From contig CAMVFC010000010.1 of assembly GCA_947166655.1 (NCBI GenBank), positions 1-45,225 on the forward strand: a stretch of DNA of 45,225 bases, in the 5' to 3' direction. Positions 22,315 to 31,850 of this stretch are shown piece by piece (position 1 is the stretch's first letter; each line of letters begins with the position of its first letter). This DNA is from an uncultured Prevotellaceae bacterium (GTDB taxonomy: Bacteria > Bacteroidota > Bacteroidia > Bacteroidales > Bacteroidaceae). The position numbers and the translations under genes are program-made. The notes beneath the pieces were generated by a model. It worked only from the letters and a program-made list of their open reading frames with translations. It was not told the DNA's origin and made no database searches.

Positions 22315-25300
22315 ATGCAAAAAATAAGCTGCTTTGTTCCCTTCACATCGACTCAAGAAGGGCAAGAAACGATTTCTGCGCTGCGCAGTGACGAGCATAT
22401 CGCAGACGTCTTTCTCATCGAGAATCCGTTCCAGACGCGTGCTTTACGCCACATGTCAGAGCTGACAACTACACCTTATATATTATTATATACAAAACGT
22501 TTCGAACTTACTTTGGGATACCATGCGCTGACGCGTCTCCTCACTGTTGCCGAGGACACCGGTGCATCATTGGTCTATGCCGACCATCGTCTGAAGCTAC
22601 CCTCAGGGGATGTGCAGCCCCGTCCCCTCATCGACTACCAGCTGGGATCTGTCCGTGACGATTTCGACTTTGGTTCCCTGCTTCTGCTGCGCACGGCTGA
22701 CGTGCATGAGTACTTCGCTCAAGAACGACTGCGTGAATACCAGTATGCCGGTCTGTATGACCTTCGCCTGTTCCTTTCACGTCGAATGCTGCCCGTACAT
22801 CTCTCCGAGCCGCTCTACACCGAGGTTGAGACAGACACACGTCTCTCAGGCGAGAAACAGTTCGACTACGTTGACCCTCGCAACCGTGCGCGGCAGCTTG
22901 AGATGGAGCGAGCCTGCACACGCCATCTGAAAGCCATTGGTGCGCTGTTGGCGCCCGATGAGTTCGACGAGATCAAGTTCGACACGGAGCAGTTTCCCGT
23001 CGAGGCGACCGTCGTCATTCCTGTTCGCAACCGTGTGCGCACGATTGAAGATGCCATCCGTAGCGTAGTCAAGCAGGAAACCACATTCCCCTTTAACCTT
23101 ATGGTAGTGGATAACCACAGCGACGACGGCACCAGCGAAGCGATAGAAAAGATGCGGGAAGAAAGAACCGAGATGATCTATCATATCATACCCGAAAGGG
23201 ATGACCTCGGCATCGGTGGTTGCTGGAACATGGCTGTTCACCATCCCCAGTGCGGCCGCTTTGTCGTACAACTCGACTCTGATGACCTCTATAGTGGCAC
23301 AGACACGCTGCAGCGTATCGTGGATGCGTTTCGCGATCAGCGCGCAGCCATGGTCATCGGTTCGTATCGGATGACGAACTTCCAGCTCGAAACGCTACCG
23401 CCCGGACTCATCGACCACCGTGAATGGACGCCGCAGAATGGGCGCAACAATGCCCTACGAATCAACGGACTGGGCGCGCCACGCGCTTTCTTCACCCCTG
23501 TCCTTCGCGAGATTCAGATCCCGAACACCAGCTATGGCGAGGACTATGCGCTCGGGCTGATGATAGGGCGTCGCTATCGCATCGGACGCATCTTTGACGA
23601 GCTTTACCTGTGCCGACGCTGGGAGGGCAACAGCGATGCCGCCCTGTCACTGGAAAAAGTGAACCGTAACAACCTCTACAAGGACCAACTGCGCACGTCC
23701 GAGGTCTTGGCCCGACAAGCCTTGAACCGTCAATGGCGACGCGAGGTAACGGAAGAAGAGGTAGAGGCTTTTTTCGAACAGGAACTTAACGACTGGCCAG
23801 ACGCACGCGCGCGCTACATTGACCTCCAGACACAAGTTCAGCAGAAAGCTCTCCCACTGACGCCCTCCGGCTCACCGTCTGACAATACAACCGCGGACAT
23901 CAGCCTCACGGCTCAATGGAACCCTGCCCGAATGGTCTCCACAGCCGCACATATCGATGCCGCCAGCATCAAGGCACGTCCCTGCTTCCTCTGCGACGAG
24001 AACCGTCCGCCCGAGCAACACGCGCTGATGATTGAGCATCACTATCAAGTGCTGGTCAACCCCTTCCCCATCCTGCCCCGGCACTTCACCATCCCGACAC
24101 GACGTCATAAGCCTCAGAATATCTGGGAACACTTTGGGACGATACGTCACTTGGCGTGGACGATGCCGCACCATATCGTTTTCTACAATGGTCCTCTCTG
24201 CGGAGCGTCCTGCCCGGACCACATGCATCTACAGGCGGGTTCGCGCGGCACCGTGCCTATCGAGCGCGACTGGAGCATCTTTGAGAACCAGCTCGAGAAG
24301 CTTTATCCGCTGACAGGCAGCGAGACTCAAGAGATGGCCGACCGTGGCAACACCAGCCAGCGCTGCGGTCTTTTCCTGCTGAAGAACTACGTCTGCCCCG
24401 TCTTCGTCATCCGTTCTCTGCCCGAAGAGACCGACAGCCTGCTGTGTATGCGCCTTTACGAAGCGCTGCCTGTCAACGAAGGCGAGAGTGAGCCTCGCAT
24501 CAATATCATTTGTTGGCGACAGCGAGGCGACGAAAGTCGAAGCGACGAAATAGTAACACTCATTTTCCCCAGGAAGAAACATCGCCCCGACTGCTACAAC
24601 GATGGTTCCCTCATGGTCAGCCCCGGAGCTTTGGATATGGGAGGCCTCATCATCACACCCCGCGAAGAGGACTTCAAGAAGATTACACCCGAATGGGCTG
24701 TCAGCATCTTGCAGGAAGTCACGATGACGGAGGAAGAACTGCAGGAAGTGATTGAGAAAGTGACCGATAAAAGCCCCAGCACCGATGCTTCCCGACAGGG
24801 CGGAGAGGCTTCTTTCAAGAATGATCTTGTCGATGCACAACCTCTCCCATCACAAAAGGGAGGAGGCGGGAGCAAATCTCTTTCCGTCGGCCTGCTCTCT
24901 GCCGAAGCCGTCCGCTTCACCCTACACGGCAGCTATACCGCCAAGGGGACGACACTCGAAGGGAAGCAAGAAGTAGTTTACAGCAATGGCGGCTTGCTCT
25001 GGAACGGACAAGTCTATCGCCAACTCACCTTCACGCCCAACGACGACGGCTCAAGCTTCACGATGGAAGACGTAGTCATCGGCAAAGACTTTCACTGGGA
25101 GCGCCGAGAAGCACAGACGTTCCGAGGCGCATTACGGCTGGTCGTGGACGAGGACAGCATCGTGTGTATCAACGACATCGACATTGAGCTTTACCTGCAA
25201 AGCGTCATCAGCAGTGAGATGAACGCAGCCTGCTCGATGGAGTTCCTGAAAGCATCAGCGGTCATCAGCCGCAGCTGGCTCTATGCACAGATAGAGAAGC

Positions 25301-26124
25301 GCAAACGGCTCAGCCAAAGCGGGCATGGGTTCTTCGCGTTCTCCAAGACAGACACCGAGCTTCTTCGCTGGCACGACCGCGAAGACCATACCATCTTCGA
25401 CGTCTGTGCCGACGATCATTGCCAGCGCTATCAGGGCATCACCCGCGCCACACGTCCGGAAGTGCGGGCTGCCGTTGAGGCGACACGCGGGCAAGTGCTC
25501 GTCAGCGACGGACATGTCTGTGACACGCGCTTCTCAAAATGCTGCGGCGGACGCACAGAGACGTTTGAGACATGCTGGGAAAACGAGCATCGCTCTTACC
25601 TCGAGAGCGTGGAAGACCCCTTCTGCAACACCACCGACAAAGCCATCATCCAACAAGTGCTGAACGACTACGACGCCGAAACCACCGACTTCTATCGCTG
25701 GACGGTCACGCTGACACAGGAAGAGCTGCAGCGATTCATCCGGCAACACCTCAAGATGGACCTCGGACGTATCAAAGATCTGGTGCCCGTGGAGCGGGGT
25801 CCCGGCTATCGCATCGTCCGCCTGCGCATGGTGGGCAGCGAGCGCACCTTCACCATCGGCAAAGAGTTGGAGATCCGCCGCACCCTTTCGTCCACGCACC
25901 TCAAGAGTGCAGCCTTCGACGTGGAACGCCTTGATGTCGATGCCGACGGCGTACCGGCACGTTTCGTGCTGCACGGTCGCGGGTGGGGACACGGCGTCGG
26001 CCTTTGCCAGATTGGCGCTGCTGTCATGGGCGAGCAAGGCTACACCTACGAACAGATCCTCAAGTTCTATTACAAAGACGTCGAACTGCGACAGCAGCAG
26101 ACGCTATCGCCTGCAGCAGAATAA
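22315..26124 (+). CDS. Fusion protein: GT2 glycosyltransferase, HIT-like DUF4922 domain, SpoIID/LytB domain
   Basis: The 1269-residue protein has no signal peptide or membrane segment. Residues about 1-220 look like a partial glycosyltransferase-like region. Residues about 225-450 are a GT2 catalytic domain ([33 protein letters not shown] near 320). Residues about 520-820 match the DUF4922 pattern, with [11 protein letters not shown] and a HIT-type nucleotide-phosphate motif [10 protein letters not shown] near 631-640. A low-complexity repeat-derived linker (about 820-865) precedes a SpoIID domain (about 880-1269: [51 protein letters not shown]). SpoIID proteins cut peptidoglycan glycan strands lacking stem peptides. 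A cytoplasmic SpoIID domain is unexpected; role unknown. Confidence 0.85.
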   Translation: MQKISCFVPFTSTQEGQETISALRSDEHIADVFLIENPFQTRALRHMSELTTTPYILLYTKRFELTLGYHALTRLLTVAEDTGASLVYADHRLKLPSGDVQPRPLIDYQLGSVRDDFDFGSLLLLRTADVHEYFAQERLREYQYAGLYDLRLFLSRRMLPVHLSEPLYTEVETDTRLSGEKQFDYVDPRNRARQLEMERACTRHLKAIGALLAPDEFDEIKFDTEQFPVEATVVIPVRNRVRTIEDAIRSVVKQETTFPFNLMVVDNHSDDGTSEAIEKMREERTEMIYHIIPERDDLGIGGCWNMAVHHPQCGRFVVQLDSDDLYSGTDTLQRIVDAFRDQRAAMVIGSYRMTNFQLETLPPGLIDHREWTPQNGRNNALRINGLGAPRAFFTPVLREIQIPNTSYGEDYALGLMIGRRYRIGRIFDELYLCRRWEGNSDAALSLEKVNRNNLYKDQLRTSEVLARQALNRQWRREVTEEEVEAFFEQELNDWPDARARYIDLQTQVQQKALPLTPSGSPSDNTTADISLTAQWNPARMVSTAAHIDAASIKARPCFLCDENRPPEQHALMIEHHYQVLVNPFPILPRHFTIPTRRHKPQNIWEHFGTIRHLAWTMPHHIVFYNGPLCGASCPDHMHLQAGSRGTVPIERDWSIFENQLEKLYPLTGSETQEMADRGNTSQRCGLFLLKNYVCPVFVIRSLPEETDSLLCMRLYEALPVNEGESEPRINIICWRQRGDESRSDEIVTLIFPRKKHRPDCYNDGSLMVSPGALDMGGLIITPREEDFKKITPEWAVSILQEVTMTEEELQEVIEKVTDKSPSTDASRQGGEASFKNDLVDAQPLPSQKGGGGSKSLSVGLLSAEAVRFTLHGSYTAKGTTLEGKQEVVYSNGGLLWNGQVYRQLTFTPNDDGSSFTMEDVVIGKDFHWERREAQTFRGALRLVVDEDSIVCINDIDIELYLQSVISSEMNAACSMEFLKASAVISRSWLYAQIEKRKRLSQSGHGFFAFSKTDTELLRWHDREDHTIFDVCADDHCQRYQGITRATRPEVRAAVEATRGQVLVSDGHVCDTRFSKCCGGRTETFETCWENEHRSYLESVEDPFCNTTDKAIIQQVLNDYDAETTDFYRWTVTLTQEELQRFIRQHLKMDLGRIKDLVPVERGPGYRIVRLRMVGSERTFTIGKELEIRRTLSSTHLKSAAFDVERLDVDADGVPARFVLHGRGWGHGVGLCQIGAAVMGEQGYTYEQILKFYYKDVELRQQQTLSPAAE

Positions 26125-26182
26125 GGGGAACAGCTGTCCCTGATTCATGAACCTCATCTCCTCCACATCAATTTTCATTCCT

Positions 26183-28546
26183 ATGAAACGGCAAACCATG
26201 CTTTCCTTCTTATTCGCCTGTGCCACCACGCTCTCCGCACAAGGCACCACGTCTTCCCTGACCGCCTACGTCGACCCGCGCATCGGCAGCGCCGACCACG
26301 GGCATGTCTTCGTAGGGGCGAACGTTCCGTTCGGCATGGTCAATGCCGGTCCCACACAGCTGGAGACGGGATGGGACTGGTGCTCCGGCTACCACGAGAG
26401 CGGCACAAAGATCGTCGGTTTCGCACAGACACACCTCAGCGGCACTGGCTGCAGCGACCTCGGCGACGTGGCCATCATGCCTGCCGTCAAAGACCTTCTG
26501 CTCTCGCGCGAAGGGCTGGCCACCCCCTACAGCCATGAACGAGAAGAGGTGCGCCCAGGCTACTACAGCGTGTGGCTACCCACCGAAGGGAGCGTGACAG
26601 ACACATCCTCCTGTATCCGCACAGAGATTACCGCCACCAACCGCACGGCTCTCTACCGCATCACTTACCCCCAGGGCGCACACCGCCATCTGTATGTCGA
26701 CCTCGAGAATGGTGTGGGCGACCGCGTCATGTGGGGACGCCTCACACAAATTGACCCCTACACCTACGTGGGCTATCGCATCAGCCACGGATGGGCCGAC
26801 ATGCAGCACTGCTACTTTGTCATGCGTCTCAATCACAAGTCGCGTCTCTACGAGCAGTCGATGATGAAGAGTAAGCTCAGCGGTGGTGCCTCACCCGTCT
26901 ATCATCTTCAGGTATTGAGTTCGGAGGAACCGCTGCTCGTGCGCATCGCACTCAGCCCCGTGTCGGAATACAATGCCCTTGAGAACCTCAACGCCGAGGC
27001 CTTCGGCAAAGCGGGACACGCCTGGGACTTCGATGCCGAGCGGAGGGCGGCCGATGCTGCGTGGAACCGTGAGCTCAGCCGCGTGCAAGCCACCTTCCCG
27101 AGCAATCGTGACCGCCGCATCTTCTACACCGCCATGTACCACTTCATGGTCGCACCCCAGACGTGGGACGATGCCAATGGCGACTGGCGGGGAGCCGACA
27201 ATAAGGTTTACCGTAACCCCATAGCCACCGCACCATTGCCCAGCAACTTCATGCGCCTGGCCAACGACACTGCACCATCGGCCGAAGCCACCGTGCCCTC
27301 GGCGTTCGCCGAGGGAAACCCTCGCTACCTCACCACCCTCTCCCTCTGGGACACCTACCGCGCCACCGCCCCCCTTTCCACCATCATTCTGCCGGAAATG
27401 ATGCCCAGCATCGCCGAGACTTACCTCCGCATCTTCCGCGAACAGGGTAAGTTGCCTGTGTGGCATCTGATGTCGCAGGAGACAAACTGCATGGTGGGCT
27501 GCCCCGCCGTGCCCATCCTGGCCGACCTGCTGCTGAAAGGCTACGTTCGCGACACCACCCTCGCCTGGCACGCCATGCAGAGCAGCCTGCTCATGGACGA
27601 GCGCGGCCTCGACGACATGAAGAAGTACGGCTACGTGGCCAACGACCACCACGGCGGTTCGCTCTCCATGAGCCTTGAATACATGCTGGCCGACTGGGCT
27701 GCTGCCGAGGCCGGACGTGCCATCCTCGCAGCTAAAGGCGCTGCCCCGAACGGCTTACCTGTCGAGATTTCGCGCGCCGTCGATTATCTGGACCGCCGTT
27801 CTCGCGGGTACGCTGCACTTTACGACCCGAGGGTACGCTTCCTCCGCTCCCGCAACACCCACGGCGATTTCAACTCCACCGACAACTTCAATCCCGCCCA
27901 TCAGACCTCTGACTACACGGAAGGTAACCCCTGGCAGTACCTCTGGCTGGTGCCACACGATGTCGAAGGACTCGTCAGACTGCTCGGAGGCAGAGCGAAT
28001 GCCGTAGCGCGGCTCGACAGTCTCTTCAGCGCTCCCAGCGAACTGAACGCAGAGGCCAACCCCGACATCACCGGCCTCATCGGGCAGTACGCCCACGGAA
28101 ACGAACCCAGCCACCACACCGTCTACCTCTACGCACTGATGGGGCAGCCGCGCAAGACTGCACGCCTCGTGCGGAAGATACAGCGCGAACTCTACTCCGA
28201 CCAGCCCGCAGGCCTATGCGGCAACGAGGACGTCGGCCAGATGTCGGCATGGTACATCCTCTCGGCACTGGGCTTCTATCAGGTGGAGCCCTGCGGTGGA
28301 CGCTATGTCCTCGGCTCGCCCCTCGTCAGCGAAGCTACCCTTCACGTGGGCGAAGGACGCACTTTTACCATCCGCACCCACGGGGCCTCCGACAAAGCCA
28401 TCTACATCCGTCGCGCCTTGCTGAACGGGCAACCTCTTCAGCGCCAGCCCTTAGCGCAGCCACGCCGAGGTGAAGAAGGAGCTCTCATTCTCAAGCACGC
28501 CGACATCATGCGCGGCGGAACGCTTGATGTCTATATGACGAAGTAG
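26183..28546 (+). CDS. GH92 family alpha-mannosidase
   Basis: The 787-residue protein has a signal peptide (cleavage near TLSAQG, residue 21). It begins with the GH92 N-terminal signature YVDPRIGSADHGHVFVGANVPFGMV and GWDWCSGYHESGTKIVGFAQTHLSGTGCSDLGD. The catalytic (alpha/alpha)6 barrel follows with LSLWDTYRATAPL, GCPAVPILADLLLKG, YVANDHHGGSLSMSLEYMLADW, GNEPSHHT (about 639) and CGNEDVGQMSAWYILSALG (about 679-697). GH92 enzymes are Ca2+-dependent exo-alpha-mannosidases acting on host or yeast mannans and N-glycans. The start at 26183 is used because the in-frame ATG at 26147 lacks a signal peptide directly after it. It lies 58 bp after the fusion gene. Confidence 0.95.
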   Translation: MKRQTMLSFLFACATTLSAQGTTSSLTAYVDPRIGSADHGHVFVGANVPFGMVNAGPTQLETGWDWCSGYHESGTKIVGFAQTHLSGTGCSDLGDVAIMPAVKDLLLSREGLATPYSHEREEVRPGYYSVWLPTEGSVTDTSSCIRTEITATNRTALYRITYPQGAHRHLYVDLENGVGDRVMWGRLTQIDPYTYVGYRISHGWADMQHCYFVMRLNHKSRLYEQSMMKSKLSGGASPVYHLQVLSSEEPLLVRIALSPVSEYNALENLNAEAFGKAGHAWDFDAERRAADAAWNRELSRVQATFPSNRDRRIFYTAMYHFMVAPQTWDDANGDWRGADNKVYRNPIATAPLPSNFMRLANDTAPSAEATVPSAFAEGNPRYLTTLSLWDTYRATAPLSTIILPEMMPSIAETYLRIFREQGKLPVWHLMSQETNCMVGCPAVPILADLLLKGYVRDTTLAWHAMQSSLLMDERGLDDMKKYGYVANDHHGGSLSMSLEYMLADWAAAEAGRAILAAKGAAPNGLPVEISRAVDYLDRRSRGYAALYDPRVRFLRSRNTHGDFNSTDNFNPAHQTSDYTEGNPWQYLWLVPHDVEGLVRLLGGRANAVARLDSLFSAPSELNAEANPDITGLIGQYAHGNEPSHHTVYLYALMGQPRKTARLVRKIQRELYSDQPAGLCGNEDVGQMSAWYILSALGFYQVEPCGGRYVLGSPLVSEATLHVGEGRTFTIRTHGASDKAIYIRRALLNGQPLQRQPLAQPRRGEEGALILKHADIMRGGTLDVYMTK

Positions 28547-28568
28547 CACGAAGCCTCACTGCGACCCG

Positions 28569-28719
28569 CACCGCGCCCTTCTCATTTGCCCGCTACGCCC
28601 TCCTTTTTTGCCCGCTACGCCCAACACTTTTCCCCGCTACGCCCAACACTTTAGTTTGTTCCATCGTGATGGAACCATCATTCCATCGTGATGGAACCAT
28701 CGTTCCATCGTGATGGAAC
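28569..28719. repeat. 22-bp-periodic composite array, second full copy
   Basis: Units related to CGCTACGCCCAACACTTTT begin at 28569 (diverged), 28591, 28613 and 28635. Palindromes follow at 28658-28675, 28680-28697 and 28702-28719. All are offset by 22 bp. The palindromic part with flanks (28654-28723) is identical to 8194-8263 although the degenerate units differ. It lies between convergent genes (GH92 and DUF1846). Confidence 0.85.
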
Positions 28720-29059
28720 AAACTCCCCCGCCTGCGAACTCTGCTTTCTGCACCTGGGGTGAAAGGCAAAAACGACCCGGGAAACTGATTCCGTTCCCTG
28801 GGGTGTCGCTTGTTCACGGAGGCACTTGTTTCACTTTTTGCCCCAATCAGTCGGCGTCAGCTTCTGCACAAGTAGAAGTGACACTTTGGCAAAAATGACA
28901 AGAACATGATTATTGTCCGCAGAACATCCGATGGAATACACTCACATGAATACACTCTTCAACATGCCGGAGTCTGACATGAAACTCATGCCTGAAGAGG
29001 CGGCGGTATCACCACCTAATGACTATGGAAACGGACAAGGAAGCTTGTCACGGAAAAGA

Positions 29060-29099
29060 AGCTACCCCAACTCCTGTTTCTCAAAGAGTTGGGGCAGCT
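29060..29099 (-). terminator. Possible terminator hairpin downstream of the DUF1846 gene
   Basis: AGCT-A-CCCCAACTC pairs with GAGTTGGGG-C-AGCT around a 12-nt loop, with one internal mismatch. It lies between two convergent genes, about 170 nt from the DUF1846 stop. Neither side has a strong T-run. Confidence 0.4.
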
Positions 29100-29268
29100 A
29101 TAACAATGTTTTGCGGACAGTAATCCAATAGGATGAAGGATAAAGGTCCACCCCTCGCCCGGGAGGGGAGCCAAGCCTGCCGACGGACAAGCAGCAAAAA
29201 AACGCCACTCATCCTGGTGCCTACAAGGAAGAACCGAGTGTCCGGCCTGAAAGGCACCTCTGCGTATG

Positions 29269-30735
29269 TCAGACTTTGCGTACGGGGTCGCACGTGAGGC
29301 CGCACCCTAACTTCTTGAAGATCTTGCGGTCTACCTCGCCCAGCATCACCGTGGCGTGCACCTGACAGCCATCGAGCAAAGGCAGTGTCTCAAGGGCACG
29401 ACGGCAGTTCTCATCGTGTTGCGAGAGCACTGCCAGTGCCACCAAGACCTCGTCGGTGTGCAGTCGCGGATTATTGCCGTGGAGCATGGATGTCTTCATG
29501 TGCTGAATGGGCGTAATCATATCCTGCGGAATCAGTTTCAGCGCATGGTCAATGCCCGCCAAGTGTTTGGTGGCATTGAGCAGTAAGGCGGCACAGGGGC
29601 CCAGCAGGTCGGAGGTGTCGGCCGTGATGATGGTGCCGTCCTCCAGCTCAATGGCTGCCGAGGGATTGCCGCTCTGCAGGCGACGTTCATAGGCGGCCAC
29701 GGTCGTAGGACGGTTGGCCGTGGTGAGTTTCAGCTGCTTCATCAGCAGCGCAATCTTGTTCACTTCCTCATCGCCCTTCCGGCCGTCCAACATTTCGCCC
29801 AGAGCGGCATAATAGCGGCGGATGATTTCCTGGCGCGAAGCTTCCGAACACACCTCGTCATCCGAGATGCAGAAGCCTGCCATGTTCACGCCCATGTCTG
29901 TAGGAGACTTGTAAGGGCTCTCGCCGTAGATGGATTCGAAAATGGCATTCAGGACGGGGAATATCTCTATGTCGCGGTTGTAGTTGACAGTTGTCTTGCC
30001 ATAGGCTTCGAGATGGAAGTGGTCAATCATGTTGACATCGTTCAGGTCGGCAGTGGCTGCCTCGTAAGCCACATTGACAGGATGCTTCAAGGGAATGGAC
30101 CAGATGGGGAATGTCTCGAACTTGGCGTAGCCAGCCTTGACGCCTCTGCGGTTCTCGCCCCACAGTTGCGAGAGGCACACAGCCATCTTTCCGCTGCCGG
30201 GGCCAGGCGCTGTCACGACCACCAGCGGGCGCGTCGTCTCCACGAAATCGTTCTTGCCGAAACCTTCCTCGGAATCGATCAACTCGACATTCGTGGGATA
30301 GCCCTCAATGAGATAATGATAGTAGACCCGCACGCGGCCGAGGCGTTCCAGCTGCTCCCGGAAAGCGATGGCCGAAGATTGGCCGTTGAAGTGGGTAATG
30401 ACCACCGAGCTGACCAGCAGTCCGCGCCGGGTGAACACATCGCGCAGGCGCAGTACATCCTCCGTATAGGGGATGCCCAGGTCGCCGCGTACTTTGTTGC
30501 GCTCAATGTCCTCGGCACTGATGACGATGACAATCTCTGCATCGTCCTTCAGCTGCATGAGCATACGCAACTTACTGTCGGGCTGGAAACCGGGCAACAC
30601 GCGCGAGGCGTGGAAATCATCATAGAGCTTGCCGCCGAACTCCATGTAGAGTTTATCGCCAAACTGAGCTATACGCTCCTTGATATGCTCCGACTGAATG
30701 CGGAGATACTTCTCGTTGTCAAAACCTTGCTTCAT
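29269..30735 (-). CDS. DUF1846 domain protein
   Basis: The 488-residue, probably cytoplasmic protein matches the DUF1846 family over its length: GFDNEKYLRIQSEHIKERI, YMEFGGKLYDDFHASRVLPGF, DAEIVIVISAEDIERNKVRGDLGIPY, VVTAPGPGSGKMAVCLSQLW (P-loop-like GPGSGK near 180) and IRRYYAALGEMLDG. The biochemical role is not established to my knowledge. The start MKQGFDNEKY at 30735 is preferred over an ATG 18 codons upstream because the promoter's -7 box (30767-30760) lies within that longer reading. Confidence 0.88.
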   Translation of the reverse strand: MKQGFDNEKYLRIQSEHIKERIAQFGDKLYMEFGGKLYDDFHASRVLPGFQPDSKLRMLMQLKDDAEIVIVISAEDIERNKVRGDLGIPYTEDVLRLRDVFTRRGLLVSSVVITHFNGQSSAIAFREQLERLGRVRVYYHYLIEGYPTNVELIDSEEGFGKNDFVETTRPLVVVTAPGPGSGKMAVCLSQLWGENRRGVKAGYAKFETFPIWSIPLKHPVNVAYEAATADLNDVNMIDHFHLEAYGKTTVNYNRDIEIFPVLNAIFESIYGESPYKSPTDMGVNMAGFCISDDEVCSEASRQEIIRRYYAALGEMLDGRKGDEEVNKIALLMKQLKLTTANRPTTVAAYERRLQSGNPSAAIELEDGTIITADTSDLLGPCAALLLNATKHLAGIDHALKLIPQDMITPIQHMKTSMLHGNNPRLHTDEVLVALAVLSQHDENCRRALETLPLLDGCQVHATVMLGEVDRKIFKKLGCGLTCDPVRKV

Positions 30736-30759
30736 AAAAATATCAACATGTTTGCGGCG

Positions 30760-30790
30760 CAAAAGTATACATTTCCACCGACAATTCAAA
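30760..30790 (-). promoter_or_regulatory. Promoter of the DUF1846 gene
   Basis: On the minus strand TTTG (30790-30787) and TACTTTTG (30767-30760) are separated by 19 bp, matching the Bacteroidota consensus. A start near 30754 leaves a leader of about 19 nt. Confidence 0.7.
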
Positions 30791-30806
30791 AGTTTTAAGG
30801 TAGTAA

Positions 30807-31679
30807 TTACTGTGCGTCTTCCTGAATATACTCCACCAGACGCGGCATGGGATCCTGCAGGATTTCCCCTATGGCGAAGCCTTCGGCAGCAGCGGCCGCC
30901 GTCAGCTCTGCCCGGAAATAGTGGGCTACACTGCCGATGAAACCGACAGGCAGGTCGCGCCGGCCGTAAGACGCTACATTGCGGACGAAGAAACGACGGA
31001 ACTCATCGGTCAGCAACCGGCGCACCGCATCGACGTCGCGATGCTCGCCCAGAAAAGGAACCAGAGATGCCAGAAAGCGATTGGCCTGCGGTTGACGATA
31101 GACGGCTTCGATAATGTCTGCGCGCTGAAGGTTAAACCGCTGAAAGAACGCCTGGCAGACCTCATCGGGAAGCTGGCCCTTCAGCACATCGCCCACCAGA
31201 AGACGGCCGAGCACGGCGCCGCTGCCTTCGTCGCCAAGAATCCAACCTAAGGGCGAGACGTTACGGACTATCCGTCGTCCGTCGTACAGACAGGAATTGG
31301 AGCCAGTGCCAAGGATGCAGGCAATGCCCTCTCGACGCCCGCACAGAGCATGAGCGGCACCGAGGAGATCGCTCTCGATGGTGAGCTTAGCCTTGGGAAA
31401 AGCTGCTCTCAGCACCTTCTCAAGCGGAGCCGTAAAAGCAGGCAGGCAACCCGCTCCATAGAAGTGTATCGACGTGAAGGCTGCGCCGAAAGTGGCATCA
31501 TCGCCGAAGTGCACCTCGCCAGAGAGGGACGAACATGCCTCCTGCACCACCTGCCGCATCGCAGCCTCGTCATCGCGCACCGGATTTATGCCCGACGTAT
31601 GGACTTCATAAGAGAGGCCATCGGGCAAGACGGCACGCCATGTCAACTTCGTTGAGCCGCTGTCTGCTATTAGTATCAT
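30807..31679 (-). CDS. BadF/BadG-type (ASKHA) kinase, probable amino-sugar kinase
   Basis: The 290-residue cytoplasmic protein is an actin-fold kinase: phosphate-1 motif LIADSGSTKLTWRAV (3-17), phosphate-2 region CILGTGSNSCLYDG (about 119-132), GWILGDEGSGAVLGR and the adenosine-motif GFIGSVAHYF near 248. The length and motifs resemble N-acetylglucosamine kinases and the MurNAc/GlcNAc kinase MurK. It phosphorylates a sugar, likely GlcNAc or MurNAc; the exact substrate is inferred. The DUF1846 gene downstream has its own promoter. Confidence 0.82.
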   Translation of the reverse strand: MILIADSGSTKLTWRAVLPDGLSYEVHTSGINPVRDDEAAMRQVVQEACSSLSGEVHFGDDATFGAAFTSIHFYGAGCLPAFTAPLEKVLRAAFPKAKLTIESDLLGAAHALCGRREGIACILGTGSNSCLYDGRRIVRNVSPLGWILGDEGSGAVLGRLLVGDVLKGQLPDEVCQAFFQRFNLQRADIIEAVYRQPQANRFLASLVPFLGEHRDVDAVRRLLTDEFRRFFVRNVASYGRRDLPVGFIGSVAHYFRAELTAAAAAEGFAIGEILQDPMPRLVEYIQEDAQ

Positions 31680-31708
31680 CGCGTAAAACGTGTTTTAATT
31701 TGACCCTG

Positions 31709-31716
31709 CAAAGGTA
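31709..31716 (-). promoter_or_regulatory. -7 element of the sugar kinase gene
   Basis: On the minus strand TACCTTTG lies at 31716-31709, about 30 nt before the ATG at 31679. An ATTG 18 bp further upstream is a poor -33 candidate. Confidence 0.5.
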
Positions 31717-31797
31717 CGAAAAAAGCGCTTACCGCAATTGCAGCGAACGCAAGAAATAGCCTCCGCCCGCCCGTACAGCTTTTTTAACGTCCAAAAG

Positions 31798-31829
31798 ATT
31801 GGCCAATTCACTATTTTCTCGTACCTTTG
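31798..31829 (+). promoter_or_regulatory. Promoter of the DUF3078 gene
   Basis: ATTG (31798-31801) and TACCTTTG (31822-31829) are separated by 20 bp. A start near 31835 gives a leader of about 16 nt and rules out the in-frame ATG at 31827, which overlaps the -7 box. Confidence 0.65.
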
Positions 31830-31850
31830 CACCCACATTTCCCCACACGT

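Larger units (their letters stand above)
28547..29268. other. Repeat-rich convergent intergenic region
   Basis: No gene is supported. It carries the second 22-bp-periodic array (28569-28719), a segment with loosely mirrored CTTGTTTCACTTTTTGCC-like strings near 28822-28901, the hairpin at 29060-29099 and a GC-rich palindrome (CCCCTCGCCCGGGAGGGG near 29148-29165). Confidence 0.6.
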
